NCBI RefSeq assembly: GCF_013410565.1
Contig: NZ_JACCFO010000001.1
Location: 248,001 to 312,000 of the forward strand
DNA: 64,000 bases
Direction: 5' to 3'
DNA from: Streptomonospora nanhaiensis
Lineage (GTDB): Bacteria; Actinomycetota; Actinomycetes; Streptosporangiales; Streptosporangiaceae
The notes below the pieces were generated by a model. It ran no database searches and was not told the origin of the DNA. It worked only from the letters and a program-made list of their open reading frames with translations. The position numbers and the translations under genes were made by a program. Below, in pieces: positions 1 to 9,171 of the stretch (the stretch's first letter is position 1; every line of letters starts with the position of its first letter).

Positions 1-1
1 C

Positions 2-2347
2 GCCGCGCCCGCACTCGTCCTCACCACCGCCGGCCTGCGCGGCCGCGCCGCCGAGGCGGCGCCGGGCCTGCCCGCGCTGGTGCTCGACGACACCGGTGCG
101 GCCGCACCCGGTCCGGCCGGCGGCCCCGCGCGGCCCGACACCGATCCCACCGACACCGACCGCACCGCGCCGCTGTCCCCCGACCACCCCGCCTACGTCA
201 TCTACACCTCCGGCTCCACCGGCCGGCCCAAGGGCGTGGCGGCCACCCACCGGGGCCTGGCCAACCTCTTCCACAGCCACCGCGAGACGCTGTACCGGCC
301 CACCCGGCGCCGCGCCGGGCGCGAGCGGCTGCGCGTGGGCCACGCCTGGTCGTTCTCCTTCGACGCCGCCTGGCAGCCCCAGCTGTGGCTGCTGGACGGG
401 CACGCGCTGCACATCGTCACCGAGGACGCCATGCACGACCCCGCGCTGCTGGTGGAGCGCGTCCGCGCCGACCGCCTCGACTTCATCGAGGTCACCCCCT
501 CCCACCTGCTCCAGCTGATGCGGGCCGGACTCGGCGCGCCCGGCACCCGCACCCCGCTCACCCTGGGGGTGGGCGGCGAGGCCGTGCCGCCGGCGCTGTG
601 GACGCGGCTGCGCGAACTGGAGGCCGAGGGCACCGTCACGTTCAACCTCTACGGGCCCACCGAGACGACCGTGGACGCGCTGTCGGCGCGGGTGGGCGCC
701 GGCGCGCGGCCCGTCATCGGCCGGCCCACCGCCAACACCGCCGCCCACGTCCTGGACGAGCGGCTGCGGCCGGTGGCCCCGGGCGTGGTGGGCGAGCTGT
801 ACCTGGGCGGGATGGGCGTGGCGCGCGGCTACCTCAACCGGCCCGGCCTCACCGCCGACCGGTTCGTGGCCGACCCCTACGGCCCGCCCGGGGCGCGCAT
901 GTACCGCACCGGCGACCTGGTGCGGCGCATGCCCGACGGCAGCGTCGACTACGTCGGCCGCGCCGACGACCAGGTCAAGGTGCGCGGGTTCCGCATCGAG
1001 CCGGGCGAGATCGCGGCGGCGCTGGGCCGCCACCCCGACGTCGACCAGGCCGTGGTCGACACCTGGGAGGCCGCGCCGGGCGACCGGCGGCTGGTGGCCT
1101 ACGTGGTGCCGCGCGCCGGAACCGGCGCCCCCGACACCGCCGCCCTGCGCGGCCACCTCGCCCAGAGCCTGCCCGACTACATGGTCCCGGCGGTCTACGT
1201 GCCCATCGCCGCGCTGCCGCTCACCGCGCACGGCAAGCTCGACCGCGCCGCCCTGCCCGCGCCCGACCCCGCCGCGCTGGCGCCCGCGCCGGGCCGCGCC
1301 CCCCGCGACGCCGCCGAGGCGCTGCTGTGCGAGGTCTTCGCCGAGGTGCTGGGCGCCGGGGAGGTCGGCGCCGACGACGACTTCTTCGACCGTGGCGGCC
1401 ACTCGATGCTGCTGGTGCGGCTGCGGTCGCGGGTGGAGGCCGAGACGGGCGTGCGCGCGGCGATCGCCGACCTGTTCACCAACCCCACGCCCGCGGCGCT
1501 GGCCGCCCACCTGGCGCGGCGCGCCGCCGAGGGCGGAGACGGCGCGGACGGCGGCGGCGCGGCGGATCCGGCGGCCGGGCGAGCCCGGCCGGCGCCCGGC
1601 TCCGGCGCCGTGCCCGGCGTCGTGGTGCTGCGCGCCGGCGGCGCGCGGCCGCCGCTGTTCTGCGTGCACCCGGCGAGCGGCCTGAGCTGGCCGTTCGTGC
1701 GCCTGCGCCGGCACATCGGCGCCGACGTGCCCATCCTCGGCCTGGACACCCCCGACCTCGCCGCCGCGCACGGCCCGGGCGCTGCGCCGCCCGCCTCGGT
1801 CGCCGACCTCGCCGCCCTCTACGTCGAGCGGGTGCGGCGCGTGCGCCCGCACGGCCCCTACCGCCTGGCGGGCTGGTCCTTCGGCGGCGCGGTGGCCCAC
1901 GCCATGGCGGCGCTGCTGGCCGAGGCGGGCGAGCGGGTGGACCTGCTGGCGCTGCTGGACGCCTACCCGCCCGGCGCGCTGCCCGCTCCGGCCGCCGCGA
2001 GCGCGGCCGAGGGGGACCCGGCGGGCGGGCCGGCCGCACCGGCCGCGGTCGCCGCCGAGGTCGGCCGCGACCACGGCGACGCCGGTCTGCTGCGCGCCAA
2101 CCACCGGCTCGCCGCGCGGCTGGCCGCCGGGGGGCGGCCCCCGCGGTTTGCGGGCGACGCCGTGTTCTTCGCCGCCAAGGACGCCCCCGGCGCCGCCGAG
2201 GAGCTGTGGCGCCCCCACATCACCGGCCGCGTCGACCGCCACGAGGTCCCCGCCGCCCACGACGACCTGCTGGGCCGCGAGGGCGCGGCGGCGATCGGCG
2301 CGGTGCTGGACGGCCTGCTCGCCCCCGGCCCCGAGGCCGCCCGGTGA
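2..2347 (+). CDS. Non-ribosomal peptide synthetase, C-terminal part (A-PCP-TE)
   Basis: The gene enters from the left edge in frame 2. It carries an adenylation domain with core motifs A3 ([11 protein letters not shown], near 200-232), A5 (NLYGPTETT, near 643-669), A7 (YRTGD, near 902), A8 ([13 protein letters not shown], near 956) and A10 (TAHGKLDR, near 1222). A carrier domain follows, with its phosphopantetheine serine in GGHSM near 1395-1409, then an alpha/beta-hydrolase thioesterase with nucleophile motif GWSFGG near 1870 and a candidate catalytic His in AAHDD near 2253. It is therefore the terminal module, which loads the last residue and releases the peptide. The A4 region reads FDAAWQPQ, so the pocket starts D-A with Q at the third code position; I cannot assign a substrate. 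Iron-uptake genes follow directly, so a siderophore product is inferred. Confidence 0.95.
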   Translation, partial: AAPALVLTTAGLRGRAAEAAPGLPALVLDDTGAAAPGPAGGPARPDTDPTDTDRTAPLSPDHPAYVIYTSGSTGRPKGVAATHRGLANLFHSHRETLYRPTRRRAGRERLRVGHAWSFSFDAAWQPQLWLLDGHALHIVTEDAMHDPALLVERVRADRLDFIEVTPSHLLQLMRAGLGAPGTRTPLTLGVGGEAVPPALWTRLRELEAEGTVTFNLYGPTETTVDALSARVGAGARPVIGRPTANTAAHVLDERLRPVAPGVVGELYLGGMGVARGYLNRPGLTADRFVADPYGPPGARMYRTGDLVRRMPDGSVDYVGRADDQVKVRGFRIEPGEIAAALGRHPDVDQAVVDTWEAAPGDRRLVAYVVPRAGTGAPDTAALRGHLAQSLPDYMVPAVYVPIAALPLTAHGKLDRAALPAPDPAALAPAPGRAPRDAAEALLCEVFAEVLGAGEVGADDDFFDRGGHSMLLVRLRSRVEAETGVRAAIADLFTNPTPAALAAHLARRAAEGGDGADGGGAADPAAGRARPAPGSGAVPGVVVLRAGGARPPLFCVHPASGLSWPFVRLRRHIGADVPILGLDTPDLAAAHGPGAAPPASVADLAALYVERVRRVRPHGPYRLAGWSFGGAVAHAMAALLAEAGERVDLLALLDAYPPGALPAPAAASAAEGDPAGGPAAPAAVAAEVGRDHGDAGLLRANHRLAARLAAGGRPPRFAGDAVFFAAKDAPGAAEELWRPHITGRVDRHEVPAAHDDLLGREGAAAIGAVLDGLLAPGPEAAR

Positions 2348-2444
2348 GCGGGCGGCGCGGCGCGCGCCCCAGACCGTTCCCGCCGTGCTCGACGCGTCCC
2401 CTGTGCCCGCTGGGCCCGGCCCGCCTTCCCCGTCTGGAGTGCCG

Positions 2445-3380
2445 ATGATCCGCATCCGTTGCGGTGCCCCCGCCCGCCGCGCGGGCGCCGCGGCCGCCCT
2501 CGCGGCGAGCGGCGACGAGGACGTGCCCGTCCGCGAGGTCGGCAGCGGCCACACCGACGCCCGCGTGGAAATCCCCGAGGACCCCCGCCGGGTCGTCGCG
2601 ACCGGCTGGGCGGTCACCGCGCTGATCTCGGTGGAGGGCTCCGGCCTCGTCGGCGTCTCCAGCGGCACCCAGGACACCGGCATGACCCCCGGCGAGCCGG
2701 CCCGGGCCCGGGACCTGCCCCAGGTCGGCGCGGACCTGGTGATCAGCGCCGAGCGGGTCGCCGAACCGGAGCCCCACCTGATCGTGTCGGGCCTGCCCGC
2801 CGCCGTGGACTTCGACCACTCCGCGCTGGAACGGGTCGCCCCGGTCGCCGTCGCCGCCATGAACACCTGGGCCGAGTGGAAGGACATGAGCGAGCGCGTC
2901 GCCGACGCCGCCGGGGCCGGTGCGGCCCACGGCGAGCTGGTCCAGAAGTACGAGGCCCGCGCCGGGGAGATCCGCGACGCCTACGCCGACGTGCTGGAGG
3001 ACACCGAGTTCGCGGCCGTCGACGCCTACGGCGACGGCGCGTGGACCCTGGAGCACCGGGACGCCCACGGCACCACCGTGCCCGCCGACGCGGGGTTCCG
3101 GTTCAGCGCCCGGGCCGCCGACGGCGCGTTCAGCGAGTCCCTGCCGTACGAGCGGCTGGACCGGCTCAACGACTACGACGCCGTGCTGACCCGCGCCGAG
3201 CCCGACGGCACCCCCACCGAGGCCGCGCGGCAGGTGATGGACCAGGGCCCGTGGGCCGACCTGGAGCCGGTGCGCGCCGATCGCGTCTACGCCGTGCCCC
3301 AGTTGGGCGCGATGAGCTACACCACCGGACTCGCCCTGTTCGACGAACTGGAGGACCGCGTCCTGCACGACCTGGAGTAG
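2445..3380 (+). CDS. Iron-siderophore ABC transporter substrate-binding protein
   Basis: This 311-residue protein has the periplasmic-binding type III layout: the N-terminal lobe opens with PRRVVATGWA, EPHLIVSG gives the substrate-facing strand, a long helix links the lobes, and the C-terminal lobe ends with DRVYAVPQ. It should bind ferric siderophore outside the membrane for an FecCD-type permease, which is not in this window. ATG 2445 is the first sensible start, 97 bases after the NRPS stop. The N-terminus is odd: the signal-like stretch (RRAGAAAALAAS) is very short, and where family members have the lipobox Cys the sequence reads LAASGDED. Serine codon AGC replaces an expected TGC, so lipidation is not predicted. 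The 3' end is followed by a terminator hairpin. Confidence 0.87.
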   Translation: MIRIRCGAPARRAGAAAALAASGDEDVPVREVGSGHTDARVEIPEDPRRVVATGWAVTALISVEGSGLVGVSSGTQDTGMTPGEPARARDLPQVGADLVISAERVAEPEPHLIVSGLPAAVDFDHSALERVAPVAVAAMNTWAEWKDMSERVADAAGAGAAHGELVQKYEARAGEIRDAYADVLEDTEFAAVDAYGDGAWTLEHRDAHGTTVPADAGFRFSARAADGAFSESLPYERLDRLNDYDAVLTRAEPDGTPTEAARQVMDQGPWADLEPVRADRVYAVPQLGAMSYTTGLALFDELEDRVLHDLE

Positions 3381-3404
3381 CCCCGCGCCGGCCGGACCCG
3401 CGCG

Positions 3405-3427
3405 GCCGGCTCCGCCGAGGAGCCGGC
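3405..3427. terminator. Hairpin terminator after the binding-protein gene
   Basis: A perfect 9-bp stem (GCCGGCTCC at 3405-3413 with GGAGCCGGC at 3419-3427) encloses a 5-base loop, 25 bases after the stop codon. There is no U tract, as is usual in high-GC actinobacteria. Confidence 0.65.
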
Positions 3428-3512
3428 ACCCCCCGACCGGGGGCGCGCCGACCGGCCGCCGCCCGCCGTTCGCCGTACCGCTCCTGCCCGCCGCCACCCG
3501 GAGGTGCCGCCC

Positions 3513-4127
3513 GTGTCCCTGTCCGAACCCGCCGACACCGCGCGGCGCTCCCCGCGCGAGATCACCGTCGCCGCGCGGGTCCTGGCCGCCGGCCCCCCGC
3601 CCGAGGTGCGCCCCGCGCCGCCTTTTGCGGCGCGGGTGGCGCGCGACCACGGCGCCGATCTCGACCTGGTGCACGCCTGGATGAACCGGCCGCACGTCGC
3701 GGCCTTCTACGACCAGGCGTGGAGCCGCGAGCGGTGGGGCGATGAGCTGGCGGCCCAGCGCGCGGGCACGTTCGCCCGGCCGCACATCGTCGGTTACGAG
3801 GGCGCCGACGTGGCCTACGTCGAGCTGTACCGGGCGGCGCGCGACGTGGTGGCCCGGCACTACGCCGCCGAGCCGCACGACGTGGGCCTGCACATCGCCA
3901 TCGGCGCGGCCGAGCGGACGGGCGCCGGGTTGGGGCGGCGCGTCATCGACGCGGTCGCCGCGGCCGTGTTCGCGGCCGACCCCGAGTGCCGGCGCGTGGT
4001 GATGGAGCCCGACGCCGCCAACACGGCCGCCCGCCGGGCCGCCGAGGGGGCGGGCCTGCGGCTCCTCGCCGAGGTGGACCTGCCCCACAAGCGCGCCGCC
4101 CTACTCGTGCGCACCCGCGAGGCGTGA
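3513..4127 (+). CDS. GNAT N-acyltransferase of hydroxamate-siderophore type (IucB/RhbD/MbtK-like)
   Basis: The 204-residue protein matches the siderophore acyltransferase fold: an N-terminal linker, then DLDLVHAWMNRPHVAAFYDQAWS, a signature of AlcB/IucB/MbtK proteins, then PHIVGYEGADVAYVELY and a C-terminal acetyl-CoA-binding segment (GLHIAIGAAERTGAGLGRRV). Family members acylate an N-hydroxylated lysine or ornithine side chain, or a similar amine, to make hydroxamate ligands. GTG 3513 is chosen because GGAGG at 3500-3504 lies 8 bases upstream; an in-frame GTG at 3504 would overlap that site. Its position beside a terminal NRPS module and a siderophore binding protein argues that the product contains an acyl-hydroxamate. 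No N-monooxygenase is visible here; it would have to lie upstream of the window or elsewhere. Confidence 0.85.
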   Translation: MSLSEPADTARRSPREITVAARVLAAGPPPEVRPAPPFAARVARDHGADLDLVHAWMNRPHVAAFYDQAWSRERWGDELAAQRAGTFARPHIVGYEGADVAYVELYRAARDVVARHYAAEPHDVGLHIAIGAAERTGAGLGRRVIDAVAAAVFAADPECRRVVMEPDAANTAARRAAEGAGLRLLAEVDLPHKRAALLVRTREA

Positions 4128-4957
4128 GCGCCGTGATCGGCCCCCGGCCCCCCGCGCACCCGACGGCGCCGCCACGCGAGGCGGCCCGCCGCAGGCCGAC
4201 CGCCCTGCGGCGCGACGAGGCGGACCGCGCCGAACAAGCCGGCTCCGCCCCCGCCGGTCCGCCGCCCGCCGGTGTGCCGGGTGGCGGACCGGGTGCCGGG
4301 GACACTCAGCGGCGGCACCCGCGCCGCCCCGCCCACCCCAGCGCTCCCGCCGACCGGTCCCCCTGGGACGCCGCCGCGTGGCGGCCGGTCGGTGCGGTCT
4401 TCGGGGGCGGCTGCGGGGCGGGGCCGGGCGTCGCGGGCTGCCTTGGCGCTTCCCGCCGGTCCCTGTGGGACGCCGCCGCTCGCCGGGCGGCCACCGCGGA
4501 CCCCGGTGTCGGCTGTGCGGGCCCGGCGCTGCCCGGGTGCGGCCGCGCGTGGGGCTGCGACCGCACCCCGGGTGGTGGCGGAAGCAGGGGCGATGCCTGT
4601 GGAGCGGGGCGGGTGGTGGCGGGCCGCCTCGTCGCCTCCGGCAGGGCGGGCGTCCCCCGGTGCGCCCGCCGTGGGACGCGGGGTGCGCACCGGGCGCCCG
4701 TCGGCCGCACCCGCGGCCCGCTGCCGCGCACCGCCGCGGCAGCGCGGGCGGCGGCCTTCCGCACCTGCCCGGCGGTCTGCCCCGCCCTCCCGGCGCCTCA
4801 CCGCACCCGCCCGGCGCGCCTCCACGCCTTCCCGGCGGCCCCTCGCCCGCACCCGATGGGCCGGGGCGTCGCCCCCGGCCGCGGGTGGCGGCCCGGCGGG
4901 CGCCGGGCGGGAACGGGGCGCGCCGTTCGTCGGACAACCGAGTCGAAGGGAGCCCGC
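4128..4957. other. Gene-free 830-base stretch with a degenerate 24-base direct repeat
   Basis: No convincing gene lies between the acyltransferase and the first exporter. Long open frames exist on both strands but encode arginine-, proline- and glycine-rich sequence with no domain, as expected of very GC-rich non-coding DNA. A 24-base element at 4354-4377 recurs at 4456-4479 with 22 of 24 identities, a spacing of 102 bases. The last 20 bases hold the exporter's ribosome binding site (AAGGGAG, 4946-4952). Confidence 0.6.
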
Positions 4958-6235
4958 GTGGCCGCACGGGCGGGGCTGGCAGGACTTGTCATCGACCTCG
5001 GTCCGCTGCGCGAGGGCCGGGGGTTCCGGATCGTGTTCGCGGTCCGGCTCATCTCCCTCTTCGGCGGCGGGTTCCGGCTGGTCGCGCTGCCCCTCCAGGT
5101 CTACGCCATGACCGGGTCCTCGGTGCTGGTGGCCAGCGTGGCCGTGGTCAACGGGCTGGCCGGCTTCGGCGGCACGCTCGTGGGCGGGGTGCTCGCCGAC
5201 CGGCTGGACCGGCGCCGGCTCACGGTGTTCAGCCTGGCCGTGGAGACCGTGGTGGTGGCGCTGTTCGCGGTCAACACCTACCTGCCCGGCGGGCCGGAGC
5301 TGTGGGTGGTCTACCTGTGCGCCGCCGTCAACGGCGTCATCGGCACCATGGGCCTGATCGCCCAGCAGACCCTGGTGCCCGCCCTCGTGGGCCCCGGGCG
5401 GCTGGCCGCCGCCGGCGCTCTCCTGGCCCTCACCGCGCAGTTCGGCGCCGTCACCGCCCCCGCCCTGGGCGGCGCGCTGGTGTCGCTGGGCGGTGTGGGC
5501 GCCGGGTACCTCATCACCTGCGGTATCACCGCCGTGGCCGCCGCGGCCGCGTGGTTCCTGCCGCCCGTGGCCACCGCCCCGGGCGCCGAGCGCGTCCCGG
5601 CCCCGCGCGCCATGGCCGAGGGACTGGCGTTCGTGGCCCGCCACCCCGTGGTGCGTCCGCTGCTGCTCCTGGGCTTCGTGCAGGTGCTGTTCACCATGCC
5701 CGCCGTGCTGATCCCGGAGTTCACCGACCGCGTTCTGGGCGCCGACGCCGCCGTGGCCGGCCTGCTCTACACGGCGCCGGCCGCCGGCGCTCTGCTGGCC
5801 TCCCTCTCCAGCGGGTGGACCGGCCGGGTGCGCCGGGGCGGCGCGGTCGTGCCGGCGGCGGTCGCCCTGGGCGGGGCCTTCGTCGCCGCCGTCGGCCTGG
5901 GCCGCACCGCGGCCGTCGCCCTGGTCGCGCTGGCGCTGCTGGGCTGCTGCCAGGCGGTCGAGGAGATCCTGCGCTACGCGCTGATCCAGTCGCACACCCC
6001 CGACGCGCTGCGCGGGCGGGTCAACAGCGCGTGGCTGGCCCAGGCCACGGTCGGCGGCTCGCTGGGCGCGACGCTGATGGGCGCCCTGGCGGCGGCGCTG
6101 GGCACGGCCGCCGCGCTGGCGGTGGCCGGGGGAGCGGGCGCGCTCGCCGCCGCCGCGATCGCGCTGACCGCGCCGGGCCTGCGCCGCGCGGGTGAGGGCG
6201 CGCCCGCCCTTCCCGACACCACACCTGATTGCTAA
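4958..6235 (+). CDS. MFS exporter, EntS (enterobactin exporter)-like, copy 1
   Basis: A 425-residue, 12-helix major facilitator. It starts with the EntS-type N-terminus (LVIDLGPLREGRGFRIVFAVRLISLFG), has the loop 2-3 signature GGVLADRLDRR, and later LIPEFTDRVLGADAAVAGLLY and QSHTPDALRGRVNSAW, all typical of siderophore-exporting EntS/YbdA proteins. It most likely exports the newly made siderophore by proton antiport. GTG 4958 is preceded by AAGGGAG at 4946-4952. The stop codon TAA (6233-6235) is also the first three bases of an iron box controlling the next unit. It is a clear paralogue of the MFS gene at 6638-7972. Confidence 0.9.
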   Translation: MAARAGLAGLVIDLGPLREGRGFRIVFAVRLISLFGGGFRLVALPLQVYAMTGSSVLVASVAVVNGLAGFGGTLVGGVLADRLDRRRLTVFSLAVETVVVALFAVNTYLPGGPELWVVYLCAAVNGVIGTMGLIAQQTLVPALVGPGRLAAAGALLALTAQFGAVTAPALGGALVSLGGVGAGYLITCGITAVAAAAAWFLPPVATAPGAERVPAPRAMAEGLAFVARHPVVRPLLLLGFVQVLFTMPAVLIPEFTDRVLGADAAVAGLLYTAPAAGALLASLSSGWTGRVRRGGAVVPAAVALGGAFVAAVGLGRTAAVALVALALLGCCQAVEEILRYALIQSHTPDALRGRVNSAWLAQATVGGSLGATLMGALAAALGTAAALAVAGGAGALAAAAIALTAPGLRRAGEGAPALPDTTPDC

Positions 6236-6251
6236 GGTAAGCCTCGCCTAA
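6233..6251. promoter_or_regulatory. DmdR/IdeR iron box upstream of mbtH
   Basis: TAAGGTAAGCCTCGCCTAA matches 17 of 19 positions of the DmdR1/IdeR consensus TWAGGTWAGSCTWACCTWA. It overlaps the stop codon of the upstream exporter and ends 18 bases before the mbtH ATG, so an iron-loaded regulator bound here would repress the mbtH unit. Confidence 0.85.
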
Positions 6252-6269
6252 CATATTGAGGAGAATCGG

Positions 6270-6530
6270 ATGAGCAACCCCTTCGACGACGCCGACGGCC
6301 GCTTCCTGGTCCTGGTCAACGACGAGGACCAGCACTCCCTGTGGCCGGAGTTCGCCGCGGTGCCCGAGGGCTGGCACCAGGTGCTGGGCCCGGTGGACCG
6401 CGCGGCGGCCCTGGAGTACGTCGAAGCCAACTGGACCGACCTGCGGCCGCGCAGCCTGCGCGAGGCCATGGGCGAACCGGCGGCGCAGGGGGAGCCGGGC
6501 ACGGCCGCCGACACCGCCGGCTCCGCCTGA
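6270..6530 (+). CDS. MbtH-like NRPS chaperone
   Basis: The 86-residue protein has the full MbtH signature: N-terminal NPFDD, then [24 protein letters not shown] and the end motif [13 protein letters not shown]. MbtH proteins bind adenylation domains and support their folding and activity, so the likely partner is the NRPS at the left edge. An AGGAGAAT ribosome binding site sits just upstream (near 6259-6266). The conserved fold ends around residue 70; the last 16 residues are a low-complexity tail. Its promoter lies under an iron box. Confidence 0.97.
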   Translation: MSNPFDDADGRFLVLVNDEDQHSLWPEFAAVPEGWHQVLGPVDRAAALEYVEANWTDLRPRSLREAMGEPAAQGEPGTAADTAGSA

Positions 6531-6637
6531 CCCAGGGCCCCCGCCATGCGCACCGCACCCGCCCCGGCGCGCCCGCCCGCCCACCGCCCGCCGCCGCGCC
6601 GGCCCGCCCGCGGGCGGGCGGCCGCAGGGGCGGCGCG

Positions 6638-7972
6638 GTGAGGCTGCGCGACGCCGCCATCGACCTCACGCCGCTGCGCGCGAGCCGGGCGTTCCGCGTC
6701 GTCTTCACCGCCCGTCTGATCTCGGTGTTCGGGCTGGGCTTCGCCCTGGTGGCGCTGCCGATGCAGGTCTACTCCGCCACCGGCTCCTCCGCGCTGGTCG
6801 CGGTGGTCAGCGCCGTCAACGGCGCGTCGGTGTTCGGCGGCACCCTGGTCGGCGGGGTGCTGGCGGACCGCTGCTCGCGGCGGGCGCTCATCGTCGCCGG
6901 CCGGGCGGCGGCCACCCTCGCCTTCACCGGGCTCGCCCTCAACGCGGCATGGGCCGCCGCCGACCCCGGTCCCTCCGCCGCCCAGTTCGCCGCCGTGTGC
7001 CTGTGCGCGGCGCTCAACGGCTTCGTCGGCACCTTCAGCACGGTCGCCCTCCAGGCGGCGGTGCCCGGCCTGGTGCCCCGCGACCGGCTGCCCGCCGCCG
7101 GAGCGCTGCTGGCCCTCACCGGCCAGTTCGGCTCGATCGCCGCGCCCGCGCTGGGCGGTGCGGTCATCGCGCTGTGGGGTTTTCCCGCCGTCTTCGGCGT
7201 CACCGCCGCGGTCAGCGCGCTCACCACCGCCCTGGTGTGCCGCCTGCCCCGGCTGGACCCGCCCGCCGCCGAGGCCGGCGCGCGCCCGGGCCTGGCGGCC
7301 TCGGCCCTCCAGGGGCTCCGGTTCGCGGCGCGCCACCGCGTCGTCGGGCCGCTGCTGGCCCTGGGGTTCGTGCAGTTGCTGTTCGCCACGCCCTACGTGC
7401 TCATCCCGGAGTTCACCGACCGCGTCCTGCACGGCGGCGAGGCCACCGCCGGACTGCTCTACTCGGCGTCGGCCTTCGGGGCGGTGTGCGCGTCGCTGAC
7501 CAGCGGCTGGACGCGCGGCACGCGCCTGGGCGGCGGTGCGCCGGCGGCGGCCGTGGCCGGGTGCGGGCTGGCCTCGGCCGCCTTCGGCGCCTCCGGGGGC
7601 ACGGCGTGGGCGGTCGGGGCGCTGGTGCTGCTCGGATTCGCCGAGATCGTTGAAGAGATCCTGCGCTTCTCCCTGCTGCAGGCCCACACCCCCGACGCGC
7701 TGCGCGGCCGGGTCACCAGTGTCTGGAGCGCCCAGAACACGGTCGGCGGCGCGCTGGGCGCGCTCGCCCTGGGCGCCCTGGCGCCGCTGGTGGGCGCCGG
7801 CGCGGCGATCACCGCCGGAGGAGCGGTGGCGGTCGCGCTCGTGGCGGTGCTGGCGGCCGCCTGCCCCGGACTGCGCCGCGCCACTCCCGCGGCGGCCGCG
7901 CCGCCGCCCGCCGACCCGCCCGGCCCGGCGGCGGGGACCGGTGCGGTGCGCGCGACTGGCGCGGAACAGTGA
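6638..7972 (+). CDS. MFS exporter, EntS-like, copy 2
   Basis: A 444-residue MFS protein parallel in every landmark to the one at 4958-6235: IDLTPLRASRAFRVVFTARLISVFG at the N-terminus, GGVLADRCSRR in loop 2-3, LIPEFTDRVLHGGEATAGLLY midway and QAHTPDALRGRVTSVW near the end. The C-terminal tail is longer and Pro/Ala-rich. GTG 6638 is used because the conserved N-terminus begins there; the ribosome binding site is weak (GCAGGGG, about 10 bases upstream). It is probably co-transcribed with mbtH from the iron box at 6233. Two such exporters in one locus suggest duplication with separate substrates, such as intact siderophore and a precursor. Confidence 0.88.
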   Translation: MRLRDAAIDLTPLRASRAFRVVFTARLISVFGLGFALVALPMQVYSATGSSALVAVVSAVNGASVFGGTLVGGVLADRCSRRALIVAGRAAATLAFTGLALNAAWAAADPGPSAAQFAAVCLCAALNGFVGTFSTVALQAAVPGLVPRDRLPAAGALLALTGQFGSIAAPALGGAVIALWGFPAVFGVTAAVSALTTALVCRLPRLDPPAAEAGARPGLAASALQGLRFAARHRVVGPLLALGFVQLLFATPYVLIPEFTDRVLHGGEATAGLLYSASAFGAVCASLTSGWTRGTRLGGGAPAAAVAGCGLASAAFGASGGTAWAVGALVLLGFAEIVEEILRFSLLQAHTPDALRGRVTSVWSAQNTVGGALGALALGALAPLVGAGAAITAGGAVAVALVAVLAAACPGLRRATPAAAAPPPADPPGPAAGTGAVRATGAEQ

Positions 7973-7973
7973 G

Positions 7974-7992
7974 TTAGCTTAGCCTAAGCTAA
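7974..7992. promoter_or_regulatory. DmdR/IdeR iron box upstream of the siderophore-interacting protein
   Basis: TTAGCTTAGCCTAAGCTAA is a perfect 19-base palindrome around a central C and fits the DmdR1/IdeR consensus apart from a symmetric G-to-C change in each half. It begins 1 base after the upstream exporter's stop and 88 bases before the next start codon. Confidence 0.88.
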
Positions 7993-8080
7993 AGATCACG
8001 GCGGGGCGGGTGCGCGCGGCGAACCCGCCCCGCCCGCGCCCCGGCGCCCGAGGATTCCCCGACCCAGGAGCTGATGCCCG

Positions 8081-8896
8081 ATGGCCGTTTCCCGCGACCC
8101 CCGCGTGGAGTTCTACCCCCTGCGCCCCCGCGTCCTCGCGGTCCGCACGGCCGAACGCCTGACACCGGGCCTGGTGCGCGTCGTCCTGGGCGGCCCCGAC
8201 CTCGACGGCTTCCGCACCGACAACTTCGCCGACCACGTCAAGCTCTTCTTCCCCGACGAGGCCACCGGCGAGCTGCGCATGCCGCGCCTGACCGAGGACG
8301 GCCGCGCCGACTTCCGCGACCCCCGCCTGGTGTTCCGCGACTACACCGTGCGCCGCTACGACCCCGGCGCCGGCGAGCTGACCATCGACATGGTGGCCCA
8401 CGAGCACGGCCCGGGCGGGCGCTGGGCCGTGCGCGCCCGCCCCGGCGACCGGATCGGCGTCCTGGGCCCGCGCGGCACCCACCACATGGACGTGGGCTTC
8501 GACTACTTCCTCATCGGCGCCGACGAGACCGCGCTGCCCGCCGCCGCCCGCTGGCTGGAGGAGCTGCCCCGCACCGCCACGGTCCTGGCGTTCCTGGAGG
8601 TCGCCGACTCCGGCGAGGAGCTGAAGCTGGACACCCCCGACGACACCGCGCTGACCTGGCTGCACCGCGGCGGCGCCGCGCCCGGCACCACCGACCTGCT
8701 GGAGCGCGCCATCCGCGGCGCCCGGCTGCCCGAGGGGCGCGGGTTCGCCTGGTGCGCGGGCGAGGCCACCACGCTCAAGCCCATCCGCCGCCACCTCAAG
8801 GAGCGCGGGTTCGAGCGCCGGACCGGGTTCGACGTCGACGGGTACTGGCGGCGCGGCACCAGCAACCACGACCACCACGCCGACGAGGAGGACTAG
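8081..8896 (+). CDS. Siderophore-interacting protein, flavin-dependent ferric-siderophore reductase
   Basis: This 271-residue cytoplasmic flavoprotein belongs to the SIP/ViuB family. The FAD-binding beta-barrel has LTPGLVRVVLGGPDL and DHVKLFFP, the flavin motif RDYTVRRYD, and HGPGGRWAVRARPGD before the nicotinamide-binding half (FLIGADETALPAAARWLEELP). FAWCAGEA and GYWRRGTSNHD complete the family pattern. SIPs reduce ferric siderophore after uptake to release Fe(II). ATG 8081 has AGGAG at 8066-8070; a second ATG at 8074 is out of frame. An iron box lies directly upstream. Confidence 0.95.
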   Translation: MAVSRDPRVEFYPLRPRVLAVRTAERLTPGLVRVVLGGPDLDGFRTDNFADHVKLFFPDEATGELRMPRLTEDGRADFRDPRLVFRDYTVRRYDPGAGELTIDMVAHEHGPGGRWAVRARPGDRIGVLGPRGTHHMDVGFDYFLIGADETALPAAARWLEELPRTATVLAFLEVADSGEELKLDTPDDTALTWLHRGGAAPGTTDLLERAIRGARLPEGRGFAWCAGEATTLKPIRRHLKERGFERRTGFDVDGYWRRGTSNHDHHADEED

Positions 8897-9171
8897 GCGC
8901 TGCGGGCGCGGGCCGGGCGGCCCGTCCCCGCCGCGCGGCGGTTTCCGGGCGGTCCGGGCGGGCCGTGTGACGCGTCGCTCCCACCCCGGCCGTACCCGGC
9001 GGCGGCCCCGCGGGCTACCCTCGTGATCGCCCGGAATGCGGCGCCGGCGCCGGGCGTTGGCCCGGTGGCGGCACCCGCCGCCCCGCGGCGCCGCATCCGA
9101 CGCCCTGAGCGTGCACGGGACCCGGCAGGGCCTGTAACCCCAACTCAGCACGGAAGACGAGGTCGCAGCAG

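Noticed and set aside
3986-4957. Extension of the first exporter to an ATG at 3986
   Set aside because: The added 324 residues overlap the acyltransferase gene and are low-complexity Arg/Pro/Ala; the EntS N-terminus and a ribosome binding site fix the start at 4958.
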